55,000 bases of DNA from positions 63,046 to 118,045 of the forward strand of contig JBBHKE010001268.1 of the NCBI GenBank assembly GCA_037447655.1. The letters run 5' to 3'. Position numbers and translations under genes: made by a program. The notes beneath the pieces are model-generated. The model searched no databases and had not been told where the DNA came from. It saw only the letters and a list, made by a program, of their open reading frames with translations. Shown piece after piece: positions 36,222 to 49,400 of this stretch. The DNA comes from Zygnema cylindricum (taxonomy: Eukaryota; Streptophyta; Zygnematophyceae; Zygnematales; Zygnemataceae). How positions within the stretch are numbered: the stretch's first letter is position 1; each line of letters starts with the position of its first letter.

Positions 36222-37490
36222 GTACACCGCGAATCGTAATTAGAGTAGATAGATAATAAGAGTAAAAAAATGAAAAAAAACAATAATTATAGTTATCAAC
36301 TCTAAATTGTGTAAACATTATTTTACGAAAACAAATTTTATTCTAAGGGTGAAGTTCCATCAAGCGAAAAGTGGCGTTTTTTACAGAAATCCGCGACTCT
36401 CGGTACCAAATCGTACCGCCTATTTTGTTTTTATACGAGAAACAACATTACAGAGAATCTTGCCGATACTCTCCGAAGGTCTTGGAGGTAATACTGGCCG
36501 TCGGATGTTCATCTGCGAGGAGTTCGCTTCAATTTTCTCTGTTACTCTCAACCCACCTCGAGGAGGTGGGTTGGCACATACAGAAAAAAAAAAATCGTGA
36601 CACGCTGGAAGATTAAGCTACGTGTGACTATACACAGCAAACGAAAAATCACAAGATTTGCACATGACACGCGCTTTCAAAAATACAACCGAAAATTAAA
36701 ATAGAATTTCGTAACATTCCTTCGTCACGCTATTTTCAGTAACTTTTGTTCGTCACACTATTTCTCTCGAAGGACTTTCGTTATGTCCGAAATCAAAAAC
36801 CCTAAAACACGAGTTGGCGTAAAGACTAGCGTCTGCAAAAAGTATAATAGTTCTATCGTATGATGATTTCGTACGCAGGTACATGGTACGCAAGTGAAGA
36901 TTTTAAGTTAAGTTTGCAAGTGCTAAAAATTTGAAAGATATTTAATATCGGATCGTAGCTTGCGTGGCGCCAGTCAATATCGAACACGTGTATTACAGAC
37001 TCTACGTGATGGAACTTCGACTCAATCAACCCGGTCTGTAGAGTTGGCCGTACAATTACAAAAACGTATGATGGAACTTCACCCTAATATATCAATAACT
37101 CTAATTTAGGTTTGTGTCCGTACTAATTATCCGTGCTTATTGCTTTACTGTAAAACAGGTACACTTACAAAATATAACAAAACGTACAATTTCACATCAT
37201 TATGACGTGTGCATTACTTTGTTTGTGAGAACGCAGTTACATGAAAACGACCTGTATTAAATCATATTTGTACTTTTTTAGTTAATAAAGTACAGTTTTT
37301 CACGGTCAGACACCGACAGTACGCCACACTATTTAATATGGCACTACATTAGAGTTGTTAACGCTCATTCCCAAAGTACCTTAAATAATGTAGAGAATAA
37401 TTTATAATTAAGTACTCTACTAAGGGTGATAGAGCCAGAATTTGGGGCTACAAAATTAGCGTACACAACGCTAATTATGCTTCGCGGTGT
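36222..37490. mobile_element. Inner element with F-type ends at the apex of the inverted repeat
   Basis: Begins TACACCGCGAATCGTAATTAG-like text and ends CTAATTATGCTTCGCGGTGTA-like text, about 1.27 kb. This is the longest sequence in the window bounded by F1/F2-type ends, so it could be a larger relative of the MITEs. Open frames inside are short and unrecognised. It might instead be the natural centre of the outer element. Confidence 0.55.
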
Positions 37491-37916
37491 ACTTAAATTT
37501 TGAGAGGTTTCGTTGCAATTTGCGTCTAAGTTCAATGTAAAACTTAGACGATAAAATTTCAGTTTTGCAGCTTAGTTAAAATCCAACATGTGCTCTCATC
37601 GTGGAGCTCAGACAAATACAAAAACTGACTGTGTGAAACACTTTTATTTACTTGTGGTTCCCACGGTTTTTTACTGTAAACCTTCGTCGGCCATGTGAAT
37701 TGCAAATTTTATTATGACGGTCGACATTCGCATGCGCGGCAAAATTTTAAGCGGTTTAAACGATATTTTGAAAGTCAAAGTTGTCTAACTGATTCACCGT
37801 CAAATTTAGACTCAACGGTACTTTACTTATACCATTGTGAACTTAAAACGTACAATCTTTGACAAAGTGACGTAAGTGACTGTGCACAACCAAAATAGTC
37901 ACTGTCGTGATCAATT

Positions 37917-40830
37917 TATTTATTTTAATGTTTTTTATAAGATATCCACATATTTACAGTAAGGGGTATTCTCACTTGCTAAATGAAGGAAGTTTCAGTA
38001 ATGTTGTTAAATCTAGTGTTGCGAATCGGTAGCGCCTCTTACAAACAATATATATGCAAACCCATTTTTATCTATTGGTAGTCGATATATTAGATGATAT
38101 ATATTCATATACGATTAGAAAAACCGTCACAATGAGTTTATATATCCGTCCAATATTTCGATCAAATAATATCTCGATATTTGACTTGGCTTTTGCAGGG
38201 TTTTTGCTATATTTTTGCAAGGTTCCGTTAGTTTTCTTGCCCAGGTACCCCTTCCATATTATTTGTTTAGCCTAAAATTGTTTGTTTTACTTACTTTTAC
38301 ATGTTAAATTTGATATCGCAAAGAGGGAAACTATTGTGGACGAAAAGAATGATCAAATGTAAAGTTTCTTAGGGAGTTTTAAGAGGCTAAAAACCATCTT
38401 ATTGCATACATATCGGTATAACAATGTTAATCGTCCCGGATACCCAGTCGCTCTTGCCGTTCGATAACCAATAATACCGCATATGGGAATTATCACGATA
38501 TGAAAATTTGTTGATACACAACGGTTTTAGATTATATAATGTTTGCAAATCGAATTGTATTAAAACCTAAACCAAAACTGTCGCACCTATATTGACGATT
38601 ACAATTTGTCACTTTTCACACGTTGATGCAAAAAATAGTTTGCTTGATTGAAACATTTTTGCAAGAGGGTGATCGACCCAACAAACAGGAATTAACAACA
38701 AAAAACTAAAGCAGAAGGACAATGAATATGACAGATGGAGTTGTTCGTTCCTTCGATCATAATCTCTTTGTGAGAAAAATAAGGCTTTAAAAAAGTTGAG
38801 CGTTGCCATTGTTGGTGGCTCAATTTATATTTCTAGATTTTAGCGGTCGAAGATTTATATATTTTTTTTTCGAAAAAACCAACATTTTTAATTGGTAGTG
38901 GTGAATCGAGGTTTTTTCATATTGATAAATATGATAATCGATATTATCGATAGTCGTACGGAAAATGGCACCAATATATCTTATGATGACGACGAAATAG
39001 TTATCGCCCACACATTTATGTGTTTTGTATTAATACATATTATATAGTATGTTATATCACAAGAATTGCAAATGTACTTATGCAAAAAAAAAAATACAAC
39101 TATTCCACGACGATTTTGAGAGTCAATCGTGACTGTCCAATCGACCTTAAAAGTTAGTGTTAACTATACAAATCATTAGTATGTTGTATAATAAACAATT
39201 ACTACAACGTTAGTTTTGTACAATTGTTCACATTTTCGTAAAATAGATTTCGAGTGAGAAAGGTGAAGATTAACAACATTGTGCGTTGCACCCGACAATT
39301 ATTATGTCTCCAACGAGTACAGTGAATTTATTGTTTTAAATTATCAATATTATCATTGACACTTTTGAAGCTCAGCGTGGTTGTTTTATGGGTAAAACAA
39401 TATTGATTATATAATTTTACATTTTCGTTTTCACAACTTTTTTTTTATAACGACGACCTAATTCGACTTTTATACAGAGAGCTAAAAAGTGAGATGAGTG
39501 TCTTCGTCCAACAAGGACACTACAATAAAAAGCACCAGTTGGCTATAACAAGTGGAATGTTTTATGAACAAAAAAGGCGGTATTTGAAACCACTAAAGAG
39601 TATATATCACAAACGTCGTTGATTTCAATCGCTATCGTGCTCTAAAAAAAGGAAAATAAATGACATTTGTACATATTTTGTTTTTACTAAATTATCAAAT
39701 TTTTAAGTTACAATTGACGTCTTGGTTTACCTAACCAAACAAGTGGGTACAAAACAATAGAAAGATTGTTGAAATCGCAACCAAAATTTTCGATGCCCTA
39801 AAATTAATTAAAGTTGCGGAAAAAAACGACCCCGATGCTCTTTCTAAACTATGCGATGTTTTATATAAAACAACATATAATGTAATTTTTTTACATGCCA
39901 TTTATTCAAAAGCACCGACAACCGTGAAAAAACAACGAGTCGACGAAAAAGTGAAAGCCAAACTGAAAACGATATACAAACAAATATTAAAAAGCTATAT
40001 ATATATTTTGTTATTGGATAAATTACAGCTTGAAAAATATAACAGTAAATAACAATTGCGGTCAAACCGAAATGATCGACAAATTTGTAACTTTTGTGGT
40101 TTAAAAAAAAAAGTTACCGAAATTGTCTCAAGAACGAAAGTGGCTCACATCTTGTTTATTTGCAAGTCTACGTGAGAAATAAAAGGAAAAGAACTTGAAG
40201 TGCCCCAAATTGAATGACAAAAACTGTGCGCATAAAAAGGATAATTTTGTTATCCTAATTTCCAAAAAGGCTTGAACTAAAAACTTATTCGGCACACCTA
40301 TTTTACCATCTTCTCCTGTTTATGTTTTTGTCAAAGCTCCCATTTCGGCTTTTTATTTTAATTTTTGTCTACATTCGAGTTAAAGGTCGGATTTCCACTA
40401 TCGATTCACCTTTCAATTTTATTTCTTGCTCCATAATTAATACTTTCGTGATAAACATGTTAGGCTGTTTGTGAGAAATATAAGTGTAACTGTAGAAAAT
40501 GTTGTCAAAATAACATCAAGTAAGACATCCATGTTTCACCATAACTAAACATTAGAACTAAAAAAAAAAGGTTCGAAAAGATAACCTAAGGAAAAACTCA
40601 AAGAAACATTCCAACAAGTTTTACGAGTCCATTTTCGCCAACCTTTCGCTCTTTTTTTGTTTCCCACTTTTTTAACGTTTTTTTAGTTTATTTTTTAATC
40701 GGGTTTACCTTCTATGGAGTATTACAAGAACGGTACTACATGCATGTGAATTTTACTCCACATAACAATTTTTGTTCTTGTGTGAAGTTTAGATTTCCCA
40801 ACGTATAACAATTATAAAATAAAAGAATCT
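37917..40830. other. AT-rich intergenic DNA
   Basis: No gene is supported. 38014-38530 starts TAGTGTTGCGAATCGGTA and ends near TTGTTGATACACAACGG, with CGATAT boxes between, so it may be an old relative of the hAT-type MITE at 21091. The rest (38530-40830) has short open frames of 63-73 codons and no recognisable domain. Confidence 0.45.
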
Positions 40831-40834
40831 CCAT

Positions 40835-41130
40835 ATCCCACTCCCTCCCTCTCTCCTCCCTCTCTTCCTCCGTGCCTCCTCTCCCCCTGCCCCCTCTCCC
40901 CCTCTCCTCCTCTTTCCCTCTCGCTCTCCTCCTCTCCCTCTCTCCCTCTCTTCCCCTCTTCCTTTCTCTCTCTCCTCCTCTCCCCCTACCCCTCTCCCTT
41001 TCTCTCCCTCTCCCTCTCTCCTTGCCACTCGACCTTTTTCTCCCTTTCCTCTCCCCTCCCCACTCTCTCCCCACCCCCTTTTTCCCCCTCTCTCTCCCCC
41101 TCTCTCATCCTCTACCACTCCCACAATGTT
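40835..41130. repeat. Long polypyrimidine tract
   Basis: About 290 bp of CT-rich simple sequence (CTCCCTCTCTCC-like). It produces Arg/Gly/Glu-rich or Pro/Leu/Ser-rich artificial open frames on the two strands. Confidence 0.85.
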
Positions 41131-42830
41131 CAACAATACCCACCATTGTCAACGAATTTTGCGGATGGGTAACAGTAAATTGTGAGCTCAGGCGGGCCTA
41201 ATACGGCTTTAGTCGTTATACAGAAAATCGTACTTTTTCATACTTTTATAACTTTTGCGTACTTTTCTTTTTGAGCCTGTAACATTTTGATCGATGCAAT
41301 AAATGTACATACCGTACACATTTGCCGATATGGAAGGCTTACAAGTTACAACTCTAAGCGTACGATGTACGTATTGTACGGTATATGGAAACGACGAAAA
41401 CCATTATTTTGGACGTTCGTGTATTAATGTAAGACTTCCACTTGGGTGACTGAATCCTTTTTGTCGGATATGTGGAATTTGCGAATCCTGCGATGAACGG
41501 ATCTGGAATAACGGGCGGCTAACGACGGAAGTCAAATACTGTGGGAGTTTTTTTGCGCAAAATTTTCATGACTTGCCCCACTTGTGAAAAAAATCGTACG
41601 TGTGACAAAGAGTACACAGAATCTACTGTAGCTTGCAGGGACTGAACAATAGTACGGAACGGAACGGGTGCTTGAAGACTTGAGAATCACAAGAGGTGAA
41701 ATCCTTGCTGTTCCTCGCTCCCATTGGTTCGCACACTCGTCTCCTCCTTAATTTATTGGACCAGATGACGTCAAAAGATACGCTTGGACTTTTAACAGCC
41801 CGACCTAAAAAATTCACCAACATGGACTTCCGGCTCGTTTGCGAATCTCTGTATGTGACAAACCAAATGTCATTTCAAGAAGGAATATGATGAATGCACG
41901 AAACAACCCTAAAGTAGTAAAGTGTGATGCCACGGTATGCGACTATGCGGTGATCCTTAAATTTATGTACGGACATTAAGCAAACCAGTCAAGACCAAAA
42001 AATGCCGTACTTTCATTTGTTGTAACCACCGATGTCAAATATGCCGTACGCTTAGAGGCGATGCCTGTACTATTTCCGGATGTCACTCCGCTTTTTCTGG
42101 CACATGCCAACCTATACATTCGTACACGTCATCGAAACTGTTCCGATAAATGTACGGCTCTCTCCCATGTGGAAACTGGAAAGGTCGATGTTGTAATGAA
42201 AGCAGAAAAGTCCTCTGCCATCATACGCACAGTTCTGTCGCAGGGTCCAAGACTCCCAAAAGTACATCGGTCGTCGCATTCCGAAGTCCAAACTAATCGC
42301 AAGGCTTCCTAGTTCGTTCGTACGACGTGGCAAGCTCCATTCCGCGTTCCCTATTGTACTGTAGTTTGATTATTGATGGATAGCGTCGTTGTAAATCGCA
42401 CCGCATCGCCTACGTCATACACTCGATCGATTGTCGTAAAGGGATTGTACGACGTCGCATTGTGTCGTAGAGGTATGCTAGTCGTCGCAGGGAGTCCAGC
42501 AGTAGAGAGTTGAAGCTGCAATGTCCCATTCCTACCGTCTGCAGATGGCTTCAGCCCTTAGGGGAGCTATGACGTCCTGGATTTGATCCAGAATTAGACC
42601 TTTCTTGTGCACTCGGAAGGAACTCTATGTGTAGTATTAACAACGTCTCTTACATGAACGCGTATCTGTGAAAAAAACGACTTTTGTGCCTATTTTTTTG
42701 GAGAACCTTTTATTATTGACACAGTCTCAAAAACAGGTATAATTTTAGTTTGTTTGTAAGGCTGCATAGTAAGAACTAGATAAACGTAGAGGACGTAGAT
42801 TAGGGTAAAAAATAATTGAGTATAGGGACT
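41131..42830. other. Upstream region of the SnRK2 gene
   Basis: GTAC-rich intergenic DNA with no convincing exon. 42795-42830 directly precedes the kinase start codon and is presumably 5' untranslated. No TATA box or ABRE-type element is claimed. Confidence 0.4.
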
Positions 42831-45800
42831 ATGGAGCGGTATGAGCTTGTAAGAGATATTGGATCTGGAAATTTTGGAGTTGCGAGACTCATGAGAGATA
42901 GAAAAACGAGGGAGCTTGTTGCTGTCAAGTATATTGAAAGAGGTGACAAGGTATGTTTTTTTCTGGCTTCGGAGCCTGACCTAGAGATAGGTCAACACTC
43001 GACGATTTTATTTAAGGGCCTTCTTTACAAGTCTGCTGTTAGTCTTGTTCTGAAGCGTTTCTTATGCGTTAAATGACTAGGTTTTGCTAAAATACTGAGG
43101 AGCACTTCTTTAGTTTTCATTGTTGTTGGAGGTGGCAGTCACTCTGTTCACCTACAAGAATGAATGGAGTTTCTTTTTGTTCGCATGAAACATCCCAGCA
43201 ACCTTTTTATGACTCGTGTTGCAACTCTTCTTCGACATCAACTTTCTTATTTCTTGTGTGTTTTGTTGTGTTTGTGTTTGTTTGCGTATGTATGAACGTG
43301 ACGGACTTAATAGATTGATGAAAATGTTCAGCGTGAGATTATCAACCATCGATCACTCCGCCATCCTAACATCGTTCGCTTCAAGGAAGTGAGTCACAGA
43401 TGCTCAGAATCTCTATTCAGTTGTTGCTCAGCTACTTCAACAAGCTCATTTCAGGGCTTCCTTTTTTTCTTCTATTCTCATTGATGCATAGCCTTACTCT
43501 TAACATGATTAGAGAACTTCCTAGTTGAGTCCTCTCTTTTTCAGCTTGTTCTGTACCTCCTGTTTTTATGCATGTTTGTCTGACTTGTCATTCGTGATTA
43601 CTGCACACAGGTCCTTCTCACTCCAACACATTTGGCTATTGTGATGGAATATGCGGCTGGTGGTGAGCTGTTTGAGCGTATTTGTAATGCTGGACGGTTT
43701 AGTGAAGATGAGGTGAATTTTGTCATTCCATCTTACCACCTTTTTGTAATCACAGCATTTCTGCTGCACTGACTTCATGTCCTTGTTTCAGTTGTTGTTT
43801 TTTCTCTTGTGAAATCTTGACGTTTTTCTGTTTTAGTTCTCTTGGTATGGAAACCGTAACTTCTGGCTACTGCAGTAATGTATAATTAGGGTATCATGCA
43901 ACTTACGTTTGTTGGCTTTTATAGCTAAAATCTGTCTTTGTTCTGTAACTGGTATGCATATTGATACTGTTTGTTCTATCGGTTTGTTTTGCGTGCTTGT
44001 TCAGGCTCGATTTTTCTTCCAACAGCTGGTGTCAGGAATCAGCTACTGTCATTCCATGGTTCGTTTCTCCTCTGAACATAGTGATCAAATCTTTCCTAGG
44101 GTTGTAATGTGCTGCAAACTTTTGTAGCTGCAAGGTCATTCCTCGTGGGTTTTCACGAATCAATATTGGTAAATTTCCTCTTGACTACTCAATATTGCAC
44201 TTCAAACTAAGTCTGCAGCGGTAAAGCTCAATCCAGAACTGAGTGACTGATGGTAACTGTCCTTTTTTCCTGCAGCAAATTTGTCACCGCGACTTGAAGC
44301 TGGAAAATACATTGCTCGATGGCAGTCCAGCTCCACGTTTGAAGATTTGTGACTTTGGATATTCCAAGGTACTGGTGGACAATAGCTCTTTATCTTGCAT
44401 GTGGTAGTTGCTGGGATAAAGATTGTTCACTACAATTCTATAATGTTTCTGTTTAGCATAAAATGTTGTCGTTGTTATTTGTCATGTACTTAACAAGATG
44501 TTCCTTGTCGACTGTGCAGTCCTCTCTTCTCCATTCTCAACCGAAATCGACTGTTGGAACACCAGCTTATATTGCACCAGAGGTGCTTTCGAAGAAGGAA
44601 TATGATGGGAAGGTGTGGCACTATCCGATTTGATATGGAGCCCTTGTGTCAATCAAATAGTTACTCTTTCGTTCAGGTTCATTGAATTGTTAGTATGCCT
44701 TATCATAGGATGTGTAGGAAAGTGTTGGTGGTGAGTTTCCGGCTGTATTGATGACTGTGAAGAATGTATCCACATGCGATGAAATGCAATGATGAAGGAG
44801 TCGCTGACAAAGACGCCCTGCCTTTTTTAAACTTGTCGCAGACTGCAGATGTTTGGTCATGTGGTGTGACACTATATGTGATGTTGGTAGGAGCATATCC
44901 GTTTGAGGACCCCGACGATCCCCGCAACTTTCGAAAGACCATTGGGGTATGAGTCTTGTACCTTTCTCTGGACTGTGAGGTAGGAAAGGCTGTCTGGTAG
45001 TCAATTTTTTTAGGTATCTGCCTGCTACTTGCATAACTTTGTGTCTGGCAGTTCCAAGATGTGCATGTTGTCGCCTCTAGCTGTGTCTTAACCATGACAC
45101 TCTTATGTTCGAGGACTTAATGCGTGCCTGCATTGCACAAGTTAATTCTTTGCACAAAATTATTGTCCTGTCTGCTTAGCTGTTTTGCTGGATGTTCCAG
45201 CTGTGGCTGCTGAATCCGTGGAGGGGACCTAGCTCTTAAGAAAGGGTTGTACCTGACACAGTATTGGCTTGTGCTTTGCTGCTGTTTTGTTGTGGGTGTG
45301 GTGTGACATGTAATTGTGCGTCTACGTACGTTGGCGTCGTCTGCATCTGCTTGCTGGTGGTGGGGGGGGGGGGCACACTTATTCTTTCAGCGCATCTTCA
45401 CTTCGCAGTATACGATCCCAGACACAATACAGCTATCTGCTGAATGCCGACACCTGCTGTCCTGCATCTTTATTGTTGACCCTTGTAAGGTATGACGGGT
45501 TGGTTTCGTCTTTTTCCCTCTTTTGTTGCTTGTCACAGCGTATCATGAGCGTCCAATACGTCATCCCACCATATGTCCGTTTATCGCCAGATTGCAAACA
45601 CCTTCTGTCACGCATCTTTACTGCGAATCCTGCTAAGGTACGGATGCTAGAAGAAAATTTTGTTCTGTGTTTCTCTTTGTAGTCTTTGTTTTGTTTTTCA
45701 TTTTACGTCTTACATTTTCGGTGATCGATTTCTCAGTCAATGGTTTGATTCATCGAACCTGTTCAGTATGTCCCTTCGCAGCAGTGGCTGACCGGAAAAA

Positions 45801-46477
45801 AAGAGGTTGATACCTTTGCGGTGTATTCCTGAATACTCTGCATTTGCGATGCTAATTCTGGTATAACTGTGGCTTTATTTCTTGGTATTCTCTGTGGCTG
45901 CATAAGTATTTTGGAGTACGGGTAAGGTTAACTCACTTTTCCAGATCATGCTTTTTGTTTTTTGATGCCATCAGACATTTTTCTAGCTTTTAGTAAATAT
46001 CCAGGTTCCTACCACGAATAATTTAAAGTTGACAACACTGTTTGTGCTTAAGTAGTAGTGTTTTTACCCAATGAGAAATGAACAGAGGTGCTAGGTAGAC
46101 TTTCTATAAGTTTGTACCTTTGTTCAGTTTCTGGAAGTTGAGACACGTCCAGATTCTGACAGTCACTTGGCGGTTACTGGGTGGATGATGTGCAGAGAAT
46201 CACGATGCCTGAGATCAGGCAGCACGAGTGGTTCCGGAAGAATCTCCCTGCTGATCTGATGGCCGACAATGACCCAAGCTACCAATACGACGATCCAAAT
46301 CACCCGCCACAGAGCATAGAAGAAATCATGCGGATATTGCAGGAGGCTCGAGTGGCAGGAACAGGAGCCCCTGTGGGTCAGTACTTGGGAGATGGTGGTC
46401 GTGGAGAAGAGGACGAGGACATGGAAGCAGAGGGGGATGACTTGGAGAGTAGTGGTGAGTTTGTATGTGCTATGTAA
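42831..46477 (+). CDS. SnRK2 (SNF1-related, OST1-like) Ser/Thr protein kinase
   Basis: Nine exons: 42831-42950, 43314-43388, 43611-43712, 44005-44058, 44276-44368, 44520-44612, 44842-44946, 45539-45637, 46196-46477 (TAA), 340 residues, all phase 0 with GT-AG borders. SnRK2 kinases phosphorylate ion channels and bZIP factors in osmotic and ABA-type signalling. Seen: Gly-rich loop GSGNFGVA (11-18), catalytic Lys33 in [17 protein letters not shown] (121-128), DFGYSK (143-148), activation loop [20 protein letters not shown] with the phosphorylatable serines (149-168), the SnRK2 box ([26 protein letters not shown]) and an acidic tail ending [13 protein letters not shown], like the OST1-type C-terminus that binds PP2C phosphatases. 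Internal exon lengths equal those of land-plant SnRK2 genes. ATG 42831 gives the family-standard start. A spare homologous exon lies at 45391-45489, described separately. No disabling change is seen; probably functional. Confidence 0.96.
45391..45489 (+). CDS. Alternative exon 8a of the SnRK2 gene
   Basis: A 99-bp open segment with a TTTCAG acceptor before it and a GTATGA donor after it. It encodes 33 residues aligned without gaps to exon 8 (45539-45637), with 17 of 33 identical by eye. It keeps the conserved [13 protein letters not shown] and IF boxes of kinase subdomain X-XI, but has Cys instead of Arg in LLSRIF. It is phase 0 on both sides, so it can replace exon 8 without frame change. 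Only 49 bp separate it from exon 8, too short for an ordinary plant intron, which favours use of one or the other. It could also be a decaying, unused copy. Confidence 0.8.
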
Positions 46478-49400
46478 GGGATCTTGTAGTCTGCAAGACT
46501 CGCCCAGTAGAGGATATCAGAGACGTTGTTTCAGGCCCGTACTGCGCATGTCTACTTGTGCATAGAAAAAAGTTGCTGTGGCGCTGTTTATGTAGGAAAA
46601 AAAAAAGAGCATGGGAACATCTTAACTGCTCATGCCTTCTGTTTCAATTATGTTCTCTAGTCGAAAGCTGCCCTGTATGTTTTACTCGCCAAGAAGGGCT
46701 GTCATGTAAAGTGAAAGGTGAAGACACCTGTAGTAAGTTGCAACAATGGGCCAGTCCCGTTGTCAAGAAAAATATTGACTTAGAAGACATTTGACCAGAG
46801 GTTTTTTTCGGCTTGCTCATTTTTTCTTGTGCGAAGAAGTGCAGTGCGGTCGTAGAGGTTATCAAAACAGGCAACCGCCGTAGCTTTTTTGCCAGCTCGT
46901 CTATGCTCACTAGTAAAGCATTTGTTGAGGGAAACTGGATGCTGTTGTATGATGCACGGCCACTAAAGGGGTAGCTGCTGTATCCGCCGTGGGATCGGCA
47001 ATCGTGGATTTAATGAAAAGGCGTCGGACATTAGCGGCAATGCTCAAAACTTCTGGTAACTTGGTTCTGCAGTGACCAGCCCACAATCTTTTGGTGGAGA
47101 GTGTGAAAGGGGCAGTTTATTTGGTTAATTTCTCACATGAACTGCTATCTTTTTTTGAAGATGTCGATTTGTTTTGGAATGGATGTGAGGTACAACGTAA
47201 AGTTTGTCTGGTTTATGTGTGGCGGCTTTATGTTTTGTTTGTCGGTTTTCCGGTTCACGTAGTTGATGTTTCAGCTAGTCCGTGGGAAGGGTTTTTTAGT
47301 AGTAAAGTTTTTTTTTCACGTCATTTGAGATTCTTGTTGCATCCAAAGCTTGGGTAATTTATGGCGAAGGTGTAGATTGCCACGTTGTAGGTCTGTCTTT
47401 GTATTGGAAAGGCGCCTTCCAGGATCTGATGGTCGAATTCACTTCTAATGTTAAATAGTTATTGCCGATTGGGAGTCAGGCTATGAATTTGGGTGGAGGG
47501 AACCTAACGTTCGATTTTTTGGTCATGAAATGTTCATTGGTTTTTTGCCAACAATTTTTTGTGATGATCCGTATTAGGGGCTTGGTCAGCATCTTATGCG
47601 TGTTGAAAAAGTGACCTGATTCAATAGTATGTCATTCTGGCAACATATTCAGATGAAATGGGGAAATTTATAAGAGAAATACCTAAGGGAATTTATAAGG
47701 GAAATATATAAGGGAAGAGTATCTGTAGGGCAAGAGTTCCTTTCTTGAACTTCTGTAGTTTGGAATGCACTTGGCCAAAGATCTTTATTAGATTTATTAA
47801 TTAGGGTAACAGACTTTGAAAGCAAGATGTTTAACCTTTCCAGTACAATGGTGTAGAAGAAGATGAAAGGGCAAAGTCGAGAAAGGCAAATCTGATTTGT
47901 CAGAAGACAATTGAAAAACAGGAGGCAAGTAGAACCAACTGAAAGAATATAGGTGGTAAGAGTTGAAAGGCAGAGTATAAGAACAGGTACAGAAATCGTC
48001 TCCAACGTGTTCAGAGAGACTCTTCCGTGCATCAAGAGTACCAAAGCATGCCTTCTACTACCACTCATTGTAAAACCAAACATAAGAAGCAACAATAGAA
48101 AGATAGGTCTGAAGATGGAAGATTGTCATGGCCTCTCTCTAAAGGATGTTGACCCATGTTGACTTAGAAGTGCTGAAGAAATCATCTTAAGCAGCCTCCT
48201 CGAGAAACAAATATCTACATCGCTTCTGTAATGAAATTAAGGTGTCCATAGGCTCTTAGTCCAACTCCTGACTTTACAGCGTCAAGTGACAGCAGTGACT
48301 TCAACATGTTGAGCTGCTCGACAAACGACTGCGACTGAGGTAGAGCTCTTCAAAAATATGCCAACAACAAAAAATATGATGGGCACCATCGAGCTAAATA
48401 ACAGCAATAATAGCAATAATAGCAATAAAAGCAATTGGATATGAAATTTCTTTCCAGAAGCAATATGTCGCATAAATATCGCGTATAGTGGTGCATGCTT
48501 GATAACTCTCAGTCCATGGGATCACCGAAGCAAATGGACGCAAAAAAACAAATACATAAAAAAAAAAAAATGGACTTTCTTGTGCCGTCGAGCTGAAAGA
48601 CACGGTTGCATGAGCAAAAGCGAGAGCCAAGAGATTGGGAAAGAGGGAAAGAGGGAAGGAGGGAGGGAACTATGCCGTAGGGTCAAAATCCAACTCTTTA
48701 GGCAAAAGTGGTGGTGGGAGTATTGAATGGAAATCGAGAAGAAACCCTATTTTGTAGATGTAAATGTTGTTTGAGAAAAATGCAGATGAAAGGGAAAGTG
48801 TGATAGAAAACGATTTTTTCTCAAATGCGAACACTGTCGTGAGACTATATCGATGTTAACAACTCAAATCCTCATCCCGATTACTTTTACTAGCAAAAAA
48901 TCATAAAATAATACTACCATAAATATGTATCATAAATACATCATAAATACTAACTGTGTGTTTCCTTTTTAGCACCAATTCTCTTTGCTGTTCACAATCA
49001 TCCACATCGTTTGGACTGTAAAAAGAATCATCAGCACTAAAAAAGTCCTCATACTAATTATTTCTTCAAGCTATTAACACCGACTCACAATTTAACTTTG
49101 CGAAAAACATTTTTTTTGGCTTTGCACCACGCACAATACAAAATTTCCCACAAATTGGCATTAAACTGTTCCAGAGTTTAAACTGAAAGCTAACATAGAA
49201 AGGAAATTCTCCGTTATTTGGGAATAATATAACCGTTTTTGCACCACACCTCCACACCTTTTGAGTAACTATCTACTTCCCTTAGAACATATTTACATAT
49301 TAAATAATACCCGATTAAAAAATTAAAACCCTAAAAAACCTTAAAAACCTTAAAAACCCAAAAAACCCAAAAAAACCCTAAAAAATAGTATAAAACCTAT

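Larger units (their letters stand above)
35579..37916. mobile_element. Long inverted-repeat (foldback-like) element, nested insertions
   Basis: The left arm (35579-~36220, minus a MITE at 35677-35875) and right arm (~37492-37916) are inverted copies ~430 bp long. Matching landmarks: AATTGATCATGGCAGTGACT with AGTCACTGTCGTGATCAATT; TTACGTCACTTTGTCAAAGA with TCTTTGACAAAGTGACGTAA; ACCGTTGAGTCTAAATTTGA with TCAAATTTAGACTCAACGGT. The interior (36222-37490) is itself bounded by F-type ends. No transposase is recognised; open frames of 81-97 codons at 36307-36616 have no known domain. Long arms with little interior resemble foldback or large Mutator-like non-autonomous elements, but no flanking duplication was identified. 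Confidence 0.8.

Noticed and set aside
36307-36616. Possible transposase fragment inside the inner element
   Set aside because: Two overlapping frames of 81-97 codons show no catalytic motif or family similarity.
40736-41136. Long Arg/Gly/Glu-rich frames on the minus strand and Pro/Leu/Ser frame on the plus strand
   Set aside because: They are translations of a CT simple repeat with no start context, splice sites or domain.
49325-49390. Interstitial telomere
   Set aside because: The spacing is irregular and few units match CCCTAAA exactly.
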